NCBI GenBank assembly: GCA_025210525.1
Contig: JAOARP010000011.1
Location: forward strand, 1 to 64,000
Reading direction: 5' to 3'
DNA from: Marinisporobacter sp.
Lineage (GTDB): Bacteria; Bacillota; Clostridia; Peptostreptococcales; Thermotaleaceae
Length of the DNA: 64,000 bases
Shown: positions 1 to 7,713 of the stretch, one piece after another
Layout of the letters: each line of letters starts with the position of its first letter
How positions within the stretch are numbered: the first letter of the stretch is position 1
Program-made: the position numbers and the translations under genes
The notes under the pieces: model-generated
Database searches by the model: none
What the model was told of the DNA's origin: nothing
Seen by the model: only the letters and a program-made list of their open reading frames with translations

Positions 1-345
1 AGCGGTGGATTTGCAATACAAGAGGATTTTGCATGGCTTACAGATTTACCAGTTAGCTCTGTCGTAGAAAAGTCAAATAATATGGAATTGTATTTTGAAG
101 TAGATGATTTTGATGCATTTATACAAAGGTTGGAGAGCTATAAGAATATTGAATATGTTCATGAACCAAAAAAACATGAGTGGCAACAACGTGTTGTTCG
201 TATTTATGACCCAGATTATCACATTATTGAGATAGGAGAATCTATGGGGGTTATAGCAAAGCGCTATCTTAATGAAGGTTATTCCATAGAGCAAACATCA
301 CAAATTATTCAACATCCTATAGAATTTGTTAAAATGTTTGTATAA
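1..345 (+). CDS. VOC-superfamily (glyoxalase/bleomycin-resistance-like) protein, 5' truncated by window edge
   Basis: The frame is open from base 1, so the start codon lies outside the window; 114 codons are visible. The C-terminal half carries EVDDFDAFIQRL and then YDPDYHIIEIGE, the usual final beta-strand motif of vicinal-oxygen-chelate proteins, whose last Glu is often a metal ligand. Members include glyoxalase I and bleomycin/fosfomycin resistance proteins; the substrate here cannot be told. The tail after IGES (about 28 residues) looks like an extra helical segment. It is the first of a string of short single genes separated by hairpin elements and may be cassette cargo. Confidence 0.65.
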   Translation, partial: SGGFAIQEDFAWLTDLPVSSVVEKSNNMELYFEVDDFDAFIQRLESYKNIEYVHEPKKHEWQQRVVRIYDPDYHIIEIGESMGVIAKRYLNEGYSIEQTSQIIQHPIEFVKMFV

Positions 346-469
346 GGATATTAAATATTTTTCATATATTGTGTAATATTAGAGAATATGAATTTAGTAT
401 CGGAAAGTCTCTAGAGAGTTATTTGGTTTGGCACGGGTTATAGGGAGTTATTCTGGAAGCTACTGTAGA

Positions 470-534
470 TAACATACTATTTTCAGATATTCCACTAAAA
501 CCATGTGGAATATTGCAACATAGTAAGTACGTTA
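470..534 (+). repeat. attC-like imperfect hairpin, copy A
   Basis: A 65-nt element starts TAAC (470-473) and ends GTTA (531-534), which pair. Inside, CTAT (477-480) pairs with ATAG (520-523) and ATATTCCAC (487-495) pairs perfectly with GTGGAATAT (505-513) around a 9-nt loop. The unpaired spacer next to the end boxes is 3 nt on the left and 7 nt on the right. Same architecture as the elements at 844-906 and 1267-1328. Boxes, asymmetric spacer and extrahelical bases resemble integron attC sites; that identity is inferred. Confidence 0.55.
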
Positions 535-626
535 CCCCAAATTTTAATATTATTTAATTGATAAATAAGAAAATAATGATTGGAATATAGTGGGTATTAA
601 TTACTATGGCTTAAGGAGATATAAAA

Positions 627-835
627 ATGGAATTAAAATTCATTACAAGCTTAGAAATTGAAGAATGTAAAAAAAGAATTGAGAATGCAATAGATTCAAG
701 GACATTTGCTTTATTAACCCGTTCAAATGGATTAATAGGAAGAGTAGATTCAGAAAAATTTTGGATACAGAAGAGAAAAATGTAATTGATTTCATAGAAG
801 AAACATTAAATGCAAAACAATTAGGCTCTTTATAA
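627..835 (+). pseudogene. Remnant of a small gene, frameshifted or internally deleted
   Basis: AAGGAG at 613-618 precedes an ATG at 627, giving a 52-aa frame that stops at 783-785. From about base 760 a second frame carries on (DTEEKNVIDFIEETLNAKQL) to a stop at 833-835. The two frames together read like the N- and C-terminal parts of one protein with a frameshift or internal deletion between them. No family recognised with confidence. It fills the unit between hairpin elements A and B. The alternative is a genuine 52-aa protein. Confidence 0.45.
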
Positions 836-843
836 GCTTCGCC

Positions 844-906
844 TAACATAGACTCTCTACCATCTTGCGTAAAGAATGTAGGACGACGGAGAGTCTAAGT
901 CCGTTA
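844..906 (+). repeat. attC-like imperfect hairpin, copy B
   Basis: A 63-nt element: TAAC (844-847) pairs with GTTA (903-906), TAGACTCTC (849-857) pairs perfectly with GAGAGTCTA (889-897), with a 1-nt spacer on the left and 5 nt (AGTCC) on the right. The inner part also pairs (CATCTT 861-866 with AAGaATG 872-878) with extrahelical bases. The left flank reads GCCTAAC, an exact match to the attC R'' consensus RYYYAAC; the right reads GTTATAT, one mismatch from GTTRRRY. Confidence 0.6.
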
Positions 907-991
907 TATGACATGAGGTGGATTAATATTGTATCAATATTTGTGGAGCTGCAGTTAAAGCCCAATAGAAAGAAAAAGAGGGAGATTATTT

Positions 992-1363
992 ATGAGAAAG
1001 ATTCTGATAGTAATATCAATAATGCTGATGTTTTGTATGGGATATAGTGATTCAACTATCGATAATACTAAGGAACCTAACATTCCTAATGAATTAGAAA
1101 ATCAGAAAAGTAGTAATACTTCGGATGATAACGCGGTTCAAAGAACACTTGAAAATACAGTAACAAGTAAAAGTAATTCAATTGAGAAAATAGATATTAG
1201 TAAAACACTAGATAGTCATCAGAATGATTATGAATATTATCCATTAATGGGGCAGGAAAAGTCATATAACAGAGTAATTCCAATATTTTGCAAAAAATAT
1301 GCAAAATATCGGAACTACCCATTCGTTATACGCAATAATTGTGGGAGGGGGAGATTAAGTTGA
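992..1363 (+). CDS. Putative lipoprotein-like exported protein, unknown function, read-through C-terminus
   Basis: The start ATG has GAGGGAG about 9 nt upstream. The N-terminus is a hydrophobic signal (residues 2-17, MRKILIVISIMLMFC) with a Cys near the expected lipobox, followed by a Ser/Thr/Asn/Glu-rich low-complexity region. It has no recognisable domain. The last 30 or so codons run straight through the hairpin element at 1267-1328 and past the start of the next gene, so the C-terminus is probably not native. It is likely a truncated cassette gene whose 3' end was lost when the element was joined. Function unknown. Confidence 0.4.
   Translation: MRKILIVISIMLMFCMGYSDSTIDNTKEPNIPNELENQKSSNTSDDNAVQRTLENTVTSKSNSIEKIDISKTLDSHQNDYEYYPLMGQEKSYNRVIPIFCKKYAKYRNYPFVIRNNCGRGRLS
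1267..1328 (+). repeat. attC-like imperfect hairpin, copy C
   Basis: A 62-nt element: TAAC (1267-1270) pairs with GTTA (1325-1328), TAATTCC (1275-1281) pairs with GGAACTA (1311-1317) with one mismatch, and ATATTTTGCA (1283-1292) pairs perfectly with TGCAAAATAT (1300-1309) around a 7-nt loop. The spacers are 4 nt left and 7 nt right. Its stem sequence differs completely from copies A and B while the architecture is kept, as expected for attC sites, which are conserved in structure rather than sequence. Confidence 0.55.
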
Positions 1364-2133
1364 AAGATATAATAATTGAGAAATTAAATGAAATAGAGAA
1401 ACGTAATAATGTAGAAATTTTGTATGCTGTTGAATCAGGTAGTAGGGGATGGGGATTTGAATCAACTGATAGTGATTTTGATGTGAGGTTTATTTATATT
1501 CATCGTCCAGAGTGGTATCTATCCATTGAAAATAAGAGAGATGTGATTGAACTTCCTATTAATGATTTATTAGATATTAATGGTTGGGATATAAGGAAGT
1601 CATTGGTACTATATAAAAAGTCGAATCCAACTTTATTGGAATGGCTAAGTTCTCCAATTATCTATAGACAGAAAACTACATTTGTTTTTAAGTTGAGAAA
1701 TTTACTAGAGGAATATTTTTCTTCGAAATCATGTATATATCATTATCTACATATGGCAGAAGGGAATTATAGAGAATATTTAAGAGGGGAAACAGTTCGA
1801 ATTAAGAAATACTTTTATGTTTTAAGACCAATAATGGCATGCATGTGGGTTGAAAAGTTTGGAACGCAGCCTCCAATGTTGTTTGAAGAATTAATGAACT
1901 CTTTAAGTTTAGATAAGGAGTTAATTGAAGAGCTAAATAAATTACTTATTCGAAAAAGAGCAGGGAAAGAAATGAAAGAAGAAAAACGTATTGAACTTTT
2001 AAACATGTTTCTTGAAGAAAAGATGGCGTATTATAATAAAATTGTGAAGAATTTAAATATTTGCAAGAATGATAATGTTGAAGAATTAGATAAACTCTTT
2101 AGAGATACATTAGCTGAGGCGTGGAATGAATAA
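1360..2133 (+). CDS. RlaP/YcgL-type predicted nucleotidyltransferase
   Basis: The protein is 257 aa. I chose the TTG at 1360 because GGGAGGGGG sits 9 nt upstream; an upstream in-frame TTG at 1339 has no such site. The polymerase-beta nucleotidyltransferase core is visible near residues 22-45: GSRGWGF, then STDSDFDVRFIYI, the GS...DSDxD signature that binds Mg-NTP. This matches the COG3541/PF10127 family (B. subtilis YcgL, RNA-ligase-associated RlaP). The conserved YxxxAxxNYxEYLRG-type segment is also present (YHYLHMAEGNYREYLRG). No RNA ligase gene is adjacent, so the substrate is unknown. It sits alone between two hairpin elements in the same orientation, like a cassette gene. Confidence 0.75.
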   Translation: MKDIIIEKLNEIEKRNNVEILYAVESGSRGWGFESTDSDFDVRFIYIHRPEWYLSIENKRDVIELPINDLLDINGWDIRKSLVLYKKSNPTLLEWLSSPIIYRQKTTFVFKLRNLLEEYFSSKSCIYHYLHMAEGNYREYLRGETVRIKKYFYVLRPIMACMWVEKFGTQPPMLFEELMNSLSLDKELIEELNKLLIRKRAGKEMKEEKRIELLNMFLEEKMAYYNKIVKNLNICKNDNVEELDKLFRDTLAEAWNE

Positions 2134-2136
2134 GCA

Positions 2137-2166
2137 TGTAGGACGACGGAGATTCTAAGGACGTTA
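2137..2166 (+). repeat. Right half of an attC-like element, left arm missing
   Basis: Bases 2137-2166 repeat the right half of copy B (877-906) with three substitutions: the shared core runs ATGTAGGACGACGGAGA, then TCTAAG, then CGTTA. No TAAC-led complementary left arm is found in the preceding 100 bases, which are the end of the nucleotidyltransferase gene, whose stop codon is 4 nt upstream. It marks the same kind of gene boundary as the complete elements. Confidence 0.6.
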
Positions 2167-2203
2167 ACTGAAATCTTAAAGGGAAATACAAAGGAGAAGG
2201 CAA

Positions 2204-2776
2204 ATGGCATACATATGGGAAAATATATCATATTTATTAAATGGAAATGATAAACAGAAAAAAGCATATGAGACTTTGAAGAAAATAGAAGTATTTCATA
2301 TTTTGAAAAAATTCAATCCAATATTGGTAGGAACAATTCCTATCAATATTGACACAGAAAATAGCGATTTAGATATAATATGTGAAGTATATGACTTTGA
2401 TGAGTTTGAAGGAATTCTAAGAACTCATTTCAAAGGAATGACAGGACTTAAGATTAACAAAGATGAAAGAGAAGGAATTAAAAATCTTGTTGCAAATTTC
2501 ATATATGGTGAGTTTATTATTGAAATATTTGGACAACCAGTACCAACTACGAAACAGAATGGATATAAGCATATGATAATAGAGGAAAGACTATTAAAGA
2601 TTGGAGGAGATGAGTTTAAAAGAGAAATAATAAAGTTAAAAAAAGAGGGAATAAAAACTGAACCAGCATTTGCTAGACGTTTGAATATAGAAGGAAATCC
2701 ATATTTTGAATTATTGAAATTAGAGGATTTCAGTGACGAGAAATTGTTAGAAATGATACACTATAATAGAATCTAA
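2204..2776 (+). CDS. DUF4269 nucleotidyltransferase-fold protein
   Basis: The protein is 190 aa, start ATG with AAGGAGAAGG just upstream. The nucleotidyltransferase signature is spread over residues 42-57: VGTIPINIDTENSDLDIIC, with the acidic pair in SDLD. The later conserved blocks YKHMIIEERLL and KTEPAFARRLNI are typical of DUF4269, a family of minimal nucleotidyltransferase-like proteins of unknown substrate. Length matches the family. It is the second, unrelated nucleotidyltransferase in a row and lies in the unit following the half-element at 2137. Whether it modifies a drug, tRNA or toxin partner cannot be told. Confidence 0.75.
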   Translation: MAYIWENISYLLNGNDKQKKAYETLKKIEVFHILKKFNPILVGTIPINIDTENSDLDIICEVYDFDEFEGILRTHFKGMTGLKINKDEREGIKNLVANFIYGEFIIEIFGQPVPTTKQNGYKHMIIEERLLKIGGDEFKREIIKLKKEGIKTEPAFARRLNIEGNPYFELLKLEDFSDEKLLEMIHYNRI

Positions 2777-2852
2777 AGAACTTTTAGAATTTGGATATTC
2801 TTTAGGAGAACAAACTTAAAAAGAATTATTTAATGAGGAAAAGGAGGATAAT

Positions 2853-2951
2853 ATGGATCTATTTAGGATTAAAAACCCTACTGAAAAAGATTTTGACAGA
2901 GTTAGAAAATACAAAAAGGTAATGAATATATTGAATGGGGTGATTATTTGA
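2853..2951 (+). CDS. Short ORF, possible leader or gene remnant
   Basis: A 32-codon ORF starts at an ATG with AAGGAGGA 5 nt upstream and ends TGA at 2949-2951, overlapping the TTG start of the next gene by two bases. The strong ribosome-binding site and the overlap suggest translational coupling to the lipoprotein gene, but the peptide (MDLFRIKNPTEKDFDRVRKY start) could equally be the beginning of a truncated gene. No family recognised. Confidence 0.3.
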   Translation: MDLFRIKNPTEKDFDRVRKYKKVMNILNGVII

Positions 2952-3574
2952 ATAAAAAATTATATGTGTTAATAATGGTAGTATTTATTTTTATGGTTGG
3001 ATGTACTAAGATTATTGATAGGGATTATTCAGAATTTGGAACAGCAACTATAACTCCTTCATCATTATTCCAAGGGGATACAAAACGATTAGAACCTCAT
3101 TTAGGGTTAATGACAGGTTGCGTAAAGGTAAAATATAAAGGTAATAAAAAGGGGATTAGTTGTAAATATGAAATTTGGGAAAAAGGAAAATTAATAAATG
3201 AATCAGGAATTATGATGCAGGTTATAGATGGAAAATACGACGGGGAAGTAAGTATATCATTAAAAGAGAGGCTATTAGATAATTTAGAATGGGCACCAAC
3301 CATGGTAATGAGAACTGCGATAATGGATAAAAGTGGATGGACCGGTTCTACAAAATTTATAGATAGATTTGATAAGTCATATAGTCATGGACCTGTTGCA
3401 TTACCTAAAGAAATCAAATTGAAAGATGATGAAGAAGCTGCGGTATGGGCATATTTTGGAGGAGATTATGAACATAAAAATAAAATCGAAGATATGGCTA
3501 AAACAGCAGATTGGGCATTAGTATTAAAAGTGTTCTTTGAAGATCCAGAAGAAGAAAAAGAAAAGAAATATTAG
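2948..3574 (+). CDS. Putative lipoprotein, unknown function
   Basis: The protein is 208 aa from a TTG start with GGGGTG about 6 nt upstream. It has an N-terminal signal of about 19 residues ending in the lipobox MVGC, so it is probably lipid-anchored on the outer face of the membrane. The rest is soluble and acidic at the C-terminus (DPEEEKEKKY); a beta-rich region around residues 40-110 contains KVKYKGNKKGISCKYEIWEKGK. No domain was recognised. The start overlaps the small upstream ORF. A strong hairpin terminator lies 66 nt after the stop. Confidence 0.6.
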   Translation: MNKKLYVLIMVVFIFMVGCTKIIDRDYSEFGTATITPSSLFQGDTKRLEPHLGLMTGCVKVKYKGNKKGISCKYEIWEKGKLINESGIMMQVIDGKYDGEVSISLKERLLDNLEWAPTMVMRTAIMDKSGWTGSTKFIDRFDKSYSHGPVALPKEIKLKDDEEAAVWAYFGGDYEHKNKIEDMAKTADWALVLKVFFEDPEEEKEKKY

Positions 3575-3640
3575 GCACATGGCATAATATAGAAGTATCG
3601 GGGTCAGGTTTGAGTTAATGAATTTTAAATTTCACTTAAA

Positions 3641-3682
3641 TAGCTTATACTTTTCTGAAAAGGAAAAGTATAAGCTATTTTT
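3641..3682. terminator. Rho-independent terminator
   Basis: A perfect 15-bp stem, TAGCTTATACTTTTC (3641-3655) with its complement (3663-3677), is followed by TTTTT. It ends the lipoprotein gene; because the upstream flank is A-rich it may also serve the convergent TauE gene. Confidence 0.8.
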
Positions 3683-3777
3683 GATCTTGATGGAGTCCTT
3701 TAGTTATTTTATTTATAATTTAAATTTATTTTTATGAAATTGTGATTTAAATAAAGTGGTTTTCTTATGATGGATAA

Positions 3778-4530
3778 TTATAGCATGTTTAAAGATAACT
3801 TAAACATAAAGCATATGGAAATCACTATAAAAATAGGTTTAATAAGCTTTGCACCATTTTTTATTGCTAGCTGGGTTCCTAAAAGGGCACCGAGCATCAT
3901 ACAGATTCCCATAGGAATTCCAATAGAATAAATGACTTTTCCATGAAAGGCAAAGACGATAAAAGAGGTAATGACACTGGTCGTATTTAATATCTTTGCA
4001 TTGCCGCAGCTGATTAAAAAATCAAACCCCAAAAAGGTAATAAAGGAAAAAATCAAGAAAGAACCTGCACCTGGACCAAAGAAACCATCATAAAAACCTA
4101 GGGTAAATGCAATAATTACACCTATGATGATATTTTTACGATCCATACCTGAAAAATGATCTTCACTGCCTAAATCTTTCTTAAATATGGTATAAATACA
4201 TACTACAAAAAGCAATATAGTTACAACAATATTTAATATTTTTTGATCAATCAATAAAACCGTGTTTACTCCCACTATAGCTCCTAAAATGGTAGCTGGA
4301 ATCATATATTTTAGCATAGGAAAATGAACTTTTTTTGACTGAATAAACTTTGCTGAACTAGATACAGTTCCAAATATAGCACCTAATTTGTTGGTACCTA
4401 GGGCAAAATGAGGGGGAATACCAAAAGCAAATAAAGCAGGAATGCTAATGAGTCCTCCACCACCGGCAATAGAATCAACAAATTGAGCTAAAAAACCAAA
4501 AAAACATAAATATACAATTTTCATTTCCAT
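3778..4530 (-). CDS. TauE/SafE-family sulfite/organosulfonate exporter-like membrane protein
   Basis: The protein is 250 aa with about eight hydrophobic segments. The first helix carries the family hallmark FVDSIAGGGGLISIPAL, and the second repeat shows GFYDGFFGPGAGSF, the matching half of the internally duplicated TauE/SafE (formerly DUF81) fold. Family members move sulfite, sulfoacetate, taurine-derived or other small anions; the substrate here is unknown. AGGGGG lies 7 nt before the first ATG, which I chose over the Met at codon 3. It is transcribed alone, convergent with the lipoprotein gene and divergent from the LysM/GH18 gene. Confidence 0.85.
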   Translation of the reverse strand: MEMKIVYLCFFGFLAQFVDSIAGGGGLISIPALFAFGIPPHFALGTNKLGAIFGTVSSSAKFIQSKKVHFPMLKYMIPATILGAIVGVNTVLLIDQKILNIVVTILLFVVCIYTIFKKDLGSEDHFSGMDRKNIIIGVIIAFTLGFYDGFFGPGAGSFLIFSFITFLGFDFLISCGNAKILNTTSVITSFIVFAFHGKVIYSIGIPMGICMMLGALLGTQLAIKNGAKLIKPIFIVISICFMFKLSLNML

Positions 4531-4674
4531 AGAAATGCCCCCTCTAATAGCTTTATACTAATCACATTATAATAGAATTTAAAGATTGTGTCATGAAAAA
4601 TAAAAAAATGAATAACTATTTTTTAGGGAGAAGAATAAGATAATATGAAGATGTTTTTATGGGGAGGTGAACGT

Positions 4675-6051
4675 ATGTGGAGAAGTTCAAGTATTGTTTA
4701 TGCTGTTCAACCAGGAGATACTTTATACAGTATTGCTAGAAGATATGATACCACAATTGAAGAAATTATGATGCTAAATGGATTAACTAGCACGGAGTTA
4801 ACAGTAGGACAACGACTTAAGATTCCTCTTTATACGGAAGTTGTTATTCATGTAGATGCTGCGAATATTCGTAAAGGACCAGGAACTTACTATCCAGTGA
4901 TAGCACAAATGACTAAAAATGCACGTCTTCCTGAAATAGGAGCTTGGAAAGATTGGAAAAAGGTGAAGTTATATGATAATCGTAAAGGGTGGGTTCAAAA
5001 AGATTTAGTAAAGGAATATATACATGATGGAGAAAGACCTATCATCAGCAATTTAGGGTTTTATACTTTAGAAGAAGGACCAGCATTACCTAGTTCTTAT
5101 GACTCTTTTGTAAATAATACACCAGCTCTATCAGAGCTAGGAATGTTCTTATTTCAAATTAATAAGGATAATCCAACAGAAATTGTAAAATTTGGAGATT
5201 TTACAGATGAATATGTAAAAGAGATTGTAGATATTGCTCATAAACAAAATATAAAAATTTTACCAGTTGTGCATAATTTATTATATGAAAAGGGAAATAC
5301 GAAAATTTCAAAAGATGTTGTAAAAACTTTAGTTTCTAATGAACAAAATCGTCAAGCGTTTATTCAGAATGTGATTAACCTTATTGAAAAATATGACTTT
5401 GATGGAGTAAATATTGACATTGAAGATGTTTATTTAGAAGATAGTGAAAACTTATCTGCTTTATATACAGAATTAGGAGAAGCTTTAAGGGAAAAAGGAT
5501 ATTATTTATCAGGGTCTATCCCTGCTAGAGTAAGTGATGACCCCTTTAATCCTTTCTCTGATCCCTTTGATTATGAGGCTATTGGAAAGGCAGTAGATGA
5601 ATTCGTTGTTATGCTTTACAATGAACACGGATGGCCTGGAAGTGGACCAGGACCTGTTGTTTCAATAGGATGGATGGATAGAGTATTAAATTATACAAAG
5701 ACAAAAATGCCAGAAGAAAAGATTGTAGGAGCTACTTCTGTATTTGGATTTGACTTTAATCTAACGACGGGGAAAAACACTTATGTAACTTATGATATGG
5801 CTATGGAGCTCGCAGATAAATATAATAAAGAAATCGTTTTTGATGAAAAGACTCAAACACCTATGTTTGCTTATGTAGATGAAGAAGGAAATCAACATGA
5901 AGTTTGGTTTGAAAATAGAGATAGTATCTATGCAAAGGCTAAAAAAGCTTGGGATTTAGGGGTAAAGGGACTGGCACTTTGGAGATTAGGTATGGAAGAT
6001 CCTAATATTTGGCCTATGCTTCGAGAAGATGTAGTGATAAAAAGAGAATAA
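4675..6051 (+). CDS. LysM + SH3 + glycoside hydrolase 18 protein, SleL/YaaH-like spore cortex glucosaminidase candidate
   Basis: The protein is 458 aa; ATG 4675 chosen because GGGAGGTGA lies just upstream. A LysM domain spans about residues 9-53 (YAVQPGDTLYSIARRY ... LTVGQRLKIP), an SH3-type domain about 56-115 (DAANIRKGPGTYYPVI, GWVQKDL), and the GH18 barrel about 120-455. The catalytic DxxDxDxE motif reads FDGVNIDIEDV with the acid Glu present. LysM-GH18 proteins of spore formers (SleL/YaaH, YdhD) trim spore cortex fragments as N-acetylglucosaminidases. There is no signal peptide, as is usual for spore-coat-deposited SleL. The SH3 insert is a variation. Function in germination is inferred from family and organism type. 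Confidence 0.8.
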   Translation: MWRSSSIVYAVQPGDTLYSIARRYDTTIEEIMMLNGLTSTELTVGQRLKIPLYTEVVIHVDAANIRKGPGTYYPVIAQMTKNARLPEIGAWKDWKKVKLYDNRKGWVQKDLVKEYIHDGERPIISNLGFYTLEEGPALPSSYDSFVNNTPALSELGMFLFQINKDNPTEIVKFGDFTDEYVKEIVDIAHKQNIKILPVVHNLLYEKGNTKISKDVVKTLVSNEQNRQAFIQNVINLIEKYDFDGVNIDIEDVYLEDSENLSALYTELGEALREKGYYLSGSIPARVSDDPFNPFSDPFDYEAIGKAVDEFVVMLYNEHGWPGSGPGPVVSIGWMDRVLNYTKTKMPEEKIVGATSVFGFDFNLTTGKNTYVTYDMAMELADKYNKEIVFDEKTQTPMFAYVDEEGNQHEVWFENRDSIYAKAKKAWDLGVKGLALWRLGMEDPNIWPMLREDVVIKRE

Positions 6052-6057
6052 ATATAT

Positions 6058-6090
6058 AAAAGCTCATATTTCCTAGGAAATATGAGCTTT
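6058..6090. terminator. Rho-independent terminator
   Basis: A near-perfect palindrome with AAAGCTCATATTTCC arms around TA begins 6 nt after the LysM/GH18 stop codon, and a short T-rich tail follows. Confidence 0.75.
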
Positions 6091-6264
6091 TATAGAGTAC
6101 ACAGTTATATGGTGGAGGAGAGTGTTTTAGTAGTATGCATACATATACATATAAGTTTAAAAATGATACAATACAAAAGAGGATAACGATTTCATAATCA
6201 ATTTTATTCTAAAAAGTGAGGTTTACTTATTTATGAATAAAATATTTTACTAGGGGGAATTTAT

Positions 6265-7671
6265 ATGTCCACTAAAGACTTGAAAAATATAAATATGGAT
6301 TATGTAGATGGAATATTGATTGTTGATAATACTGGGAAAATTGTGTATTCAGTTCGCTATAATCCTCGATTTGATGAGAATTATAAAGAAAAAGAATACA
6401 GAGATTTTATTAATAAAAACTATTTAGAAGCATATCCTGCGTTAGATTCAGAAGAAAGTACCATTATTAATTGTTTGAAAAGTGGTATACCTATATATAA
6501 AAATAATCAAGCATTTCAAGATTATGAAGGAAGACCTTATAATACACAAAATCTTACCATCCCGATTATTAGAAGAGGAAAAGTTTTGGGAGCAATAGAG
6601 CTTTCAAAAGATATAACAAGTATACAAGACTTATCAAAAGATTATAGTAGCATGAAGTCTATAAGTGAGTGTGTAAGGGGTAATTCAAGGAAAAAAAATT
6701 ATTCTACAGTGAAGTATTCTTTTGAAGATATTATTACTAGAAATCATGAAATGATAGAAAATATTAATAAAGCAAAATTAATTGCAGACAGCCCTTCTTC
6801 TATATTAGTTTATGGAGAAACAGGAACAGGGAAGGAACTATTTGTACAATCTATACACAATGATAGCATTAGAAGAAATAAACCTTTTATAGCTCAAAAC
6901 TGTGCTGCTTTACCAGAAAATTTATTTGAATCTATATTATTTGGATCTGCAAAAGGAGCATTTACTGGAGCTGTTGATAAACAAGGGCTTTTTGAAATAG
7001 CAGATGGAGGAACATTGTTTTTAGATGAAATCAATTCTATGTCTATGAATTTACAGGCAAAATTATTAAGAGTATTACAGGACGGTGTTGTGAGAAGAAT
7101 AGGAGATTCAAAGAATAGAAAAGTAGATGTAAGAATTATCGCAGCTATGAATGTTGATCCTATGGAGGCTATTAACAAACGATGTATTAGAGAAGACCTT
7201 TTTTATCGGCTAAATGTTATGAGTATTAAGCTAGTACCTTTAAGAAAGAGAAAGGAAGATATTCTGATATTAGTAAACCATTTTATTAAAAAATATAATA
7301 TATTATTAAATAGACAAGTAGTAGGAATTAGTAAAGAAGTAGAAATGCTTTTTTCAGCATATCATTGGCCTGGGAATGTAAGAGAATTACAGCATGTCAT
7401 CGAAGGAGCCATGAATATTGTGAAAAACGGGAAAATTAAAATGAAGCATCTTCCTATATACTTAAGTGAAACAGCAGAAAATATAAGCTTTTATGATGAA
7501 ATGGAAGAGATACAGCCGTTAAATGATGTGGTAGAAGCAGTTGAGAAGAAAATAATTGTAAAAGCATTGAAAAAAGCTGGTGGAAATGTTTCTAAAGCTG
7601 CAAAATTCTTAAACATTCCAAGACAAACCCTTCAATATAAAATAACAAAATATAATATTTTAGTAGAATAA
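6265..7671 (+). CDS. Sigma-54-dependent transcriptional activator (PAS - AAA+ - Fis-type HTH)
   Basis: The protein is 468 aa. Residues 1-120 are a PAS-like sensor (VDGILIVDNTGKIVYSVRYN). The AAA+ domain, about 145-380, has Walker A GETGTGKE, the sigma-54-contacting loop GAFTGA, and Walker B GGTLFLDE. The C-terminus (about 425-465) is a Fis-type helix-turn-helix (GGNVSKAAKFLNIPRQTLQ). These proteins hydrolyse ATP to open RNA polymerase-sigma-54 complexes. It is followed by a terminator, then paired palindromes, a GG-N10-GC promoter and the antiporter/alanine-dehydrogenase-like operon, so it most likely activates those genes in response to a small-molecule signal sensed by the PAS domain. RocR and similar activators share this layout. 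Confidence 0.9.
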   Translation: MSTKDLKNINMDYVDGILIVDNTGKIVYSVRYNPRFDENYKEKEYRDFINKNYLEAYPALDSEESTIINCLKSGIPIYKNNQAFQDYEGRPYNTQNLTIPIIRRGKVLGAIELSKDITSIQDLSKDYSSMKSISECVRGNSRKKNYSTVKYSFEDIITRNHEMIENINKAKLIADSPSSILVYGETGTGKELFVQSIHNDSIRRNKPFIAQNCAALPENLFESILFGSAKGAFTGAVDKQGLFEIADGGTLFLDEINSMSMNLQAKLLRVLQDGVVRRIGDSKNRKVDVRIIAAMNVDPMEAINKRCIREDLFYRLNVMSIKLVPLRKRKEDILILVNHFIKKYNILLNRQVVGISKEVEMLFSAYHWPGNVRELQHVIEGAMNIVKNGKIKMKHLPIYLSETAENISFYDEMEEIQPLNDVVEAVEKKIIVKALKKAGGNVSKAAKFLNIPRQTLQYKITKYNILVE

Positions 7672-7713
7672 GAGGAGAAGAATAATAAAATATGCTAAAT
7701 ATCCGTAAAAATT

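Noticed and set aside
3600-3640. GTTA near 3614 as a further cassette boundary
   Set aside because: No complementary TAAC-led arm upstream; the only structure is the ordinary terminator at 3641.
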